This document shows positions 61,442 through 64,000 of a stretch of 64,000 nt of DNA, piece by piece. Under the pieces are notes generated by a model. That model saw nothing but the letters and a program-made list of their open reading frames with translations, did no database searches and had not been told where the DNA came from. The stretch is from NCBI RefSeq assembly GCF_014203235.1, contig NZ_JACHIN010000013.1, forward strand, positions 308,925 through 372,924. The letters run 5' to 3'. The stretch's first letter is position 1, and each line of letters opens with the position of its first letter. This DNA is from Nonomuraea endophytica (GTDB lineage Bacteria; Actinomycetota; Actinomycetes; Streptosporangiales; Streptosporangiaceae). The position numbers were made by a program, and so were the translations under genes.

Positions 61442-63682
61442 ATGGAGTTCAAGGGACGTGTTGGGCGGACGTTCGCCGGTTCCGAGTCCTGGTGGCCGCC
61501 CCGGCCGTCGCCGGGTCCCGAGGCCCCCAACATCGTGCTGGTCCTGGTGGACGACGTGGGCTTCGCCGACCTGGGCTGCTACGGATCGGAGATCCCCACC
61601 CCCCACCTGGACGAGCTGGCCGCCCACGGCACCCAGTGGACCGACTTCCACGTCACCCCCATGTGCTCCCCGACCAGGGCGGCCCTGCTGACCGGCGTCG
61701 ACCCGCACCGCGCGGGCGTCGGGCACGTGGCCAACTCCGATCCCGGCTTCCCCGGGTACGCGGGCGAACTGGCCGCCGAGGCGGTCACGATGGCCGAGGT
61801 CTTCCGGGACGCGGGCTGGCTCACACTGGCCGTCGGCAAGTGGCACCTGACCAAGGACTCCGACATGTCGGACGCCGGCCCCCGCCACGCCTGGCCCCTC
61901 CAGCGGGGTTTCGACCGCTTCTACGGCTTCCTGGAGGCGTTCACCAACTTCCACCATCCGCACCGCCTCGTCCGCGACAACTCGGCCGTCGAGGTCGACC
62001 GCTACCCCGACGGCTACCACCTCACCGACGACCTCACCCGCGAGGCGGTCGCGATGGTCAGGCAGGCGGGCGACCAGCCGTTCTTCCTCTACCTGGCCCA
62101 CGGCGCAGCCCACGCGCCGCTGCAGGCCCCCGAGGCCGACATCGCGCGCTTCGCCGGTCACTACGCCACGGGATGGGACGCCATCAGGCAGCGGCGCTTC
62201 GCGCGTCAGCGGAAGCTGGGGCTCCACCCCGAGGGCACCGTCCTGCCGGAGCGCGACGCCGAGGACGGCGACGACGTCCCGGCCTGGGACTCACTCGACG
62301 AGGACACCCGCCGCCTGTTCCAGCGCTACATGGAGGTCTACGCCGCCATGATCGCCGGGATCGACCGCAGCGTCGGCGCCCTGCGGCAGACCCTGCGCGA
62401 GCTGGGCAAGCTGGACAACACCATCTTCGTGTTCACCTCCGACAACGGCGCCTCCCGCGAGGGCGAGCGGGACGGGACCACCCAGTACCTGCGCACGCTG
62501 CTGTCGGCCAACAGCCGCCACGACCGCGAGGACCCGGCCGCCGACCTGGCCAGGATCGACCTCGTCGGCGGCCCGCGCACGCTCTCGCACTACCCGCGCG
62601 GCTGGGCCATGGCCTCCAACACCCCCTTCCGCCTGTACAAGCGCAACGCCCACGCGGGCGGCCACGCCGTGCCCCTGCTCGTCTCGTGGCCGGACGGGCT
62701 GCCCGCGCGCGGAGATCTGCGCCACCAGTGGGCCTACGTCACCGACGTGCTGCCGACGCTGATCGAGCTGACCGGGGTGGAGGCGGCCGAGGGGCTGCCG
62801 CGCTCGGGTTCGTCGCTGGTGAAGGCGCTGCTCGATCCGCTGGCCGTACACGATCATGTGGAGCAGCACACGGAGCTGCAGGGACATCGCGGACATGTGC
62901 GTGGCGAGTGGGAGATCGTGACCAGGCACGCGCCGCTGACGCCGTTCGGCGAGCACGAGTGGGAGCTTTACCACCGTCCGTCGGACCGCACGCAGACGCG
63001 CGACCTCGCCGCCCGCCACCCCGAGATCGTGCGCGAACTCGCCGAAGCGTGGGAGCGCGCCGCCCGCGACGGTCAGGTCTACCCGCTCGACGAGGGCTCG
63101 CGCCTGCGCTACCTGCTGCGCCCGCCGTGGCAGCAGGACCCCTCCCCGGTACGGCTGACGCCCCCCGTCCCCACGCTGGAGCGCTGGCGGGCGCTGCAGC
63201 TGATCCAGTGGCGCTCGTTCACGATCACGGTGACCGTCGCGGAGCCGGGGCAGGGCGTGCTGGTGGCGCACGGCGGCCAGGGCGGCGGCTACCTGCTCTA
63301 CGTGGAGGACGACGAGGTCGTCTTCTTCCACAACAGCTACGGAGAGTCACGCGAACTGCGCGCCGGGAGGCCGGGGGAGCGGATCGAGGTGGAGGTGCGC
63401 GCGCCGGGCGACTGGGTGTGGGACGCGGTGGTCCGGGTGGACGGCCAGGAACGCGGAAAGCTGGCCGGACTGCCGATGCTGGCGGCGTTCTGCCCGATGG
63501 AGGGCATCGACGTGGGGGCCGACCGGCGCTCGCCGGTATCGTGGGAGGTGTTTGAACGCCATGGGCCCTTCCCGTTCAGCGGGCGGTTGCGTGAGGTGTG
63601 TTATACGCCGGGTGACCACGCGCCGGACGCGGGGGCGAACTTCGTGGATCTGGTCAGGGAGATCGGCTTACGCTTTGAATAG
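61442..63682 (+). CDS. Arylsulfatase, formylglycine-type (alkaline phosphatase superfamily)
   Basis: 746 residues. The sulfatase signature CSPTRAALLTGVDPHRAGVG carries the CxPxR formylglycine motif; LVLVDDVGFADLGCYGS gives Asp metal ligands; VGKWHL and FTSDNGASREG complete the active site. The C-terminal part (about 590-746) is a beta domain of the bacterial arylsulfatase type. No signal peptide, so cytosolic or moonlighting; maturation by a formylglycine-generating enzyme is expected. ATG 61442 is likely leaderless; an upstream start at 61406 would run through the palindrome. Confidence 0.93.
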   Translation: MEFKGRVGRTFAGSESWWPPRPSPGPEAPNIVLVLVDDVGFADLGCYGSEIPTPHLDELAAHGTQWTDFHVTPMCSPTRAALLTGVDPHRAGVGHVANSDPGFPGYAGELAAEAVTMAEVFRDAGWLTLAVGKWHLTKDSDMSDAGPRHAWPLQRGFDRFYGFLEAFTNFHHPHRLVRDNSAVEVDRYPDGYHLTDDLTREAVAMVRQAGDQPFFLYLAHGAAHAPLQAPEADIARFAGHYATGWDAIRQRRFARQRKLGLHPEGTVLPERDAEDGDDVPAWDSLDEDTRRLFQRYMEVYAAMIAGIDRSVGALRQTLRELGKLDNTIFVFTSDNGASREGERDGTTQYLRTLLSANSRHDREDPAADLARIDLVGGPRTLSHYPRGWAMASNTPFRLYKRNAHAGGHAVPLLVSWPDGLPARGDLRHQWAYVTDVLPTLIELTGVEAAEGLPRSGSSLVKALLDPLAVHDHVEQHTELQGHRGHVRGEWEIVTRHAPLTPFGEHEWELYHRPSDRTQTRDLAARHPEIVRELAEAWERAARDGQVYPLDEGSRLRYLLRPPWQQDPSPVRLTPPVPTLERWRALQLIQWRSFTITVTVAEPGQGVLVAHGGQGGGYLLYVEDDEVVFFHNSYGESRELRAGRPGERIEVEVRAPGDWVWDAVVRVDGQERGKLAGLPMLAAFCPMEGIDVGADRRSPVSWEVFERHGPFPFSGRLREVCYTPGDHAPDAGANFVDLVREIGLRFE

Positions 63683-63700
63683 GGCGAATAGGCTGTTGAG

Positions 63701-64000
63701 GTGAAAACCCTCGTCCTGGACGGTGGCCTGGCCACCCACCTCGAAGCGCTCGGCGCCGACCTGCGCGACGAGCTCTGGTCGGCACGGCTGCTCCTGGAGA
63801 ACCCCGACCTGATCCGCGCCGTGCACGCCGCCTACTTCGCGGCCGGCGCCGACGTCGCCACCACGGCCAGCTACCAGGCCTCGGTGCACGGCTTCATGGC
63901 GCGCGGACTCGACGGTTCCGAGGCGGCGCGGCTGATCACGCTGTCGGTGGAGCTGGCCGCGCAGGCCCGTGACGAGGCCGGCGGCGGCCTGGTCGCCGCC
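63701..64000 (+). CDS. mmuM: Homocysteine S-methyltransferase, partial (window edge)
   Basis: The first 100 codons only. VLDGGLATHLEALGADLRDELWSARLLLENPDLIRAVHAAYFAAGADVATTASYQAS is the N-terminal signature of the MmuM/BHMT family, which transfers a methyl group from S-methylmethionine (or SAM) to homocysteine. The zinc Cys motifs lie beyond the window. GTG start at 63701, with TTGAGG just upstream and 18 bases after the sulfatase stop. Confidence 0.9.
   Translation, partial: MKTLVLDGGLATHLEALGADLRDELWSARLLLENPDLIRAVHAAYFAAGADVATTASYQASVHGFMARGLDGSEAARLITLSVELAAQARDEAGGGLVAA

Overview
The window is about 70% G+C with dense genes, frequent GTG starts and many ATGA/GTGA stop-start overlaps. 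It encodes an actinobacterial bcc-aa3 respiratory branch, a PimB-type mannosyltransferase, actinobacterial Ser/Thr kinases and a stand-alone AsnC protein. I read it as the chromosome of a filamentous actinobacterium, plausibly Streptosporangiaceae-like; the genus is inference. As I recall the Mycobacterium tuberculosis order Rv2182c-Rv2200c (plsC, ArsA-like, SRPBCC, fadD15, pimB, NlpC/P60, DEDDh nuclease, trpD, ctaE, qcrCAB, ctaC), the backbone here is the same set of genes with accessory blocks inserted. No tRNA, rRNA, CRISPR array or transposase was seen.

Layout: 1-2.9 kb carries ctaC-ctaD-ctaF (oxidase subunits II, I, IV). 3-5.9 kb has an L,D-transpeptidase lipoprotein and an MFS exporter. 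6.2-12.1 kb has trpD and a receiver-like protein facing ctaE-qcrC-qcrA-qcrB, ending in a strong terminator. 12.4-14.5 kb has an AsnC-type protein and a DEDDh/GIY-YIG nuclease. 14.6-19.1 kb holds two transmembrane Ser/Thr kinases and an anchored protein that appear to share one extracellular Cys-containing domain. 19.2-21.5 kb is a bacterial PH-domain membrane trio, followed by a NarL-type two-component system, an APH-like kinase and a YacP/NYN protein (to 26 kb).

26.4-33.1 kb is an envelope region: two NlpC/P60 hydrolases, a LysR/methyltransferase pair, a gluzincin lipoprotein, an M48 protease and pimB. The second NlpC/P60 gene has a CRP-like site, a c-di-AMP (ydaO/yuaA) riboswitch and an apparent CTG start. 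33.1-35.2 kb has a ribbon-helix-helix protein with a palindrome over its start codon, and a DUF4097 protein with a small partner. 35.5-43.6 kb (minus strand) holds two sugar ABC transporters: a CUT2 set containing a GH27-derived protein with no catalytic barrel, and a CUT1 set with no ATPase.

43.7-49.4 kb returns to the backbone (FadD, phosphoesterase, SRPBCC, ArsA-like ATPase, DUF5304-like protein, ROK glucokinase). 49.4-53.6 kb has a nuclease-fold protein, a secreted propeller, a membrane protein, an esterase and PlsC. 53.6-64 kb is accessory: MarR, PhoX-like phosphatase, a KAP NTPase with a caspase-like N-terminus lacking catalytic residues, Dps, a MerR-VIT/VWA operon, a sulfatase whose likely leaderless promoter overlaps an 18-bp palindrome, and the start of a homocysteine S-methyltransferase gene. 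All family names rest on reading motifs; no database search was run.
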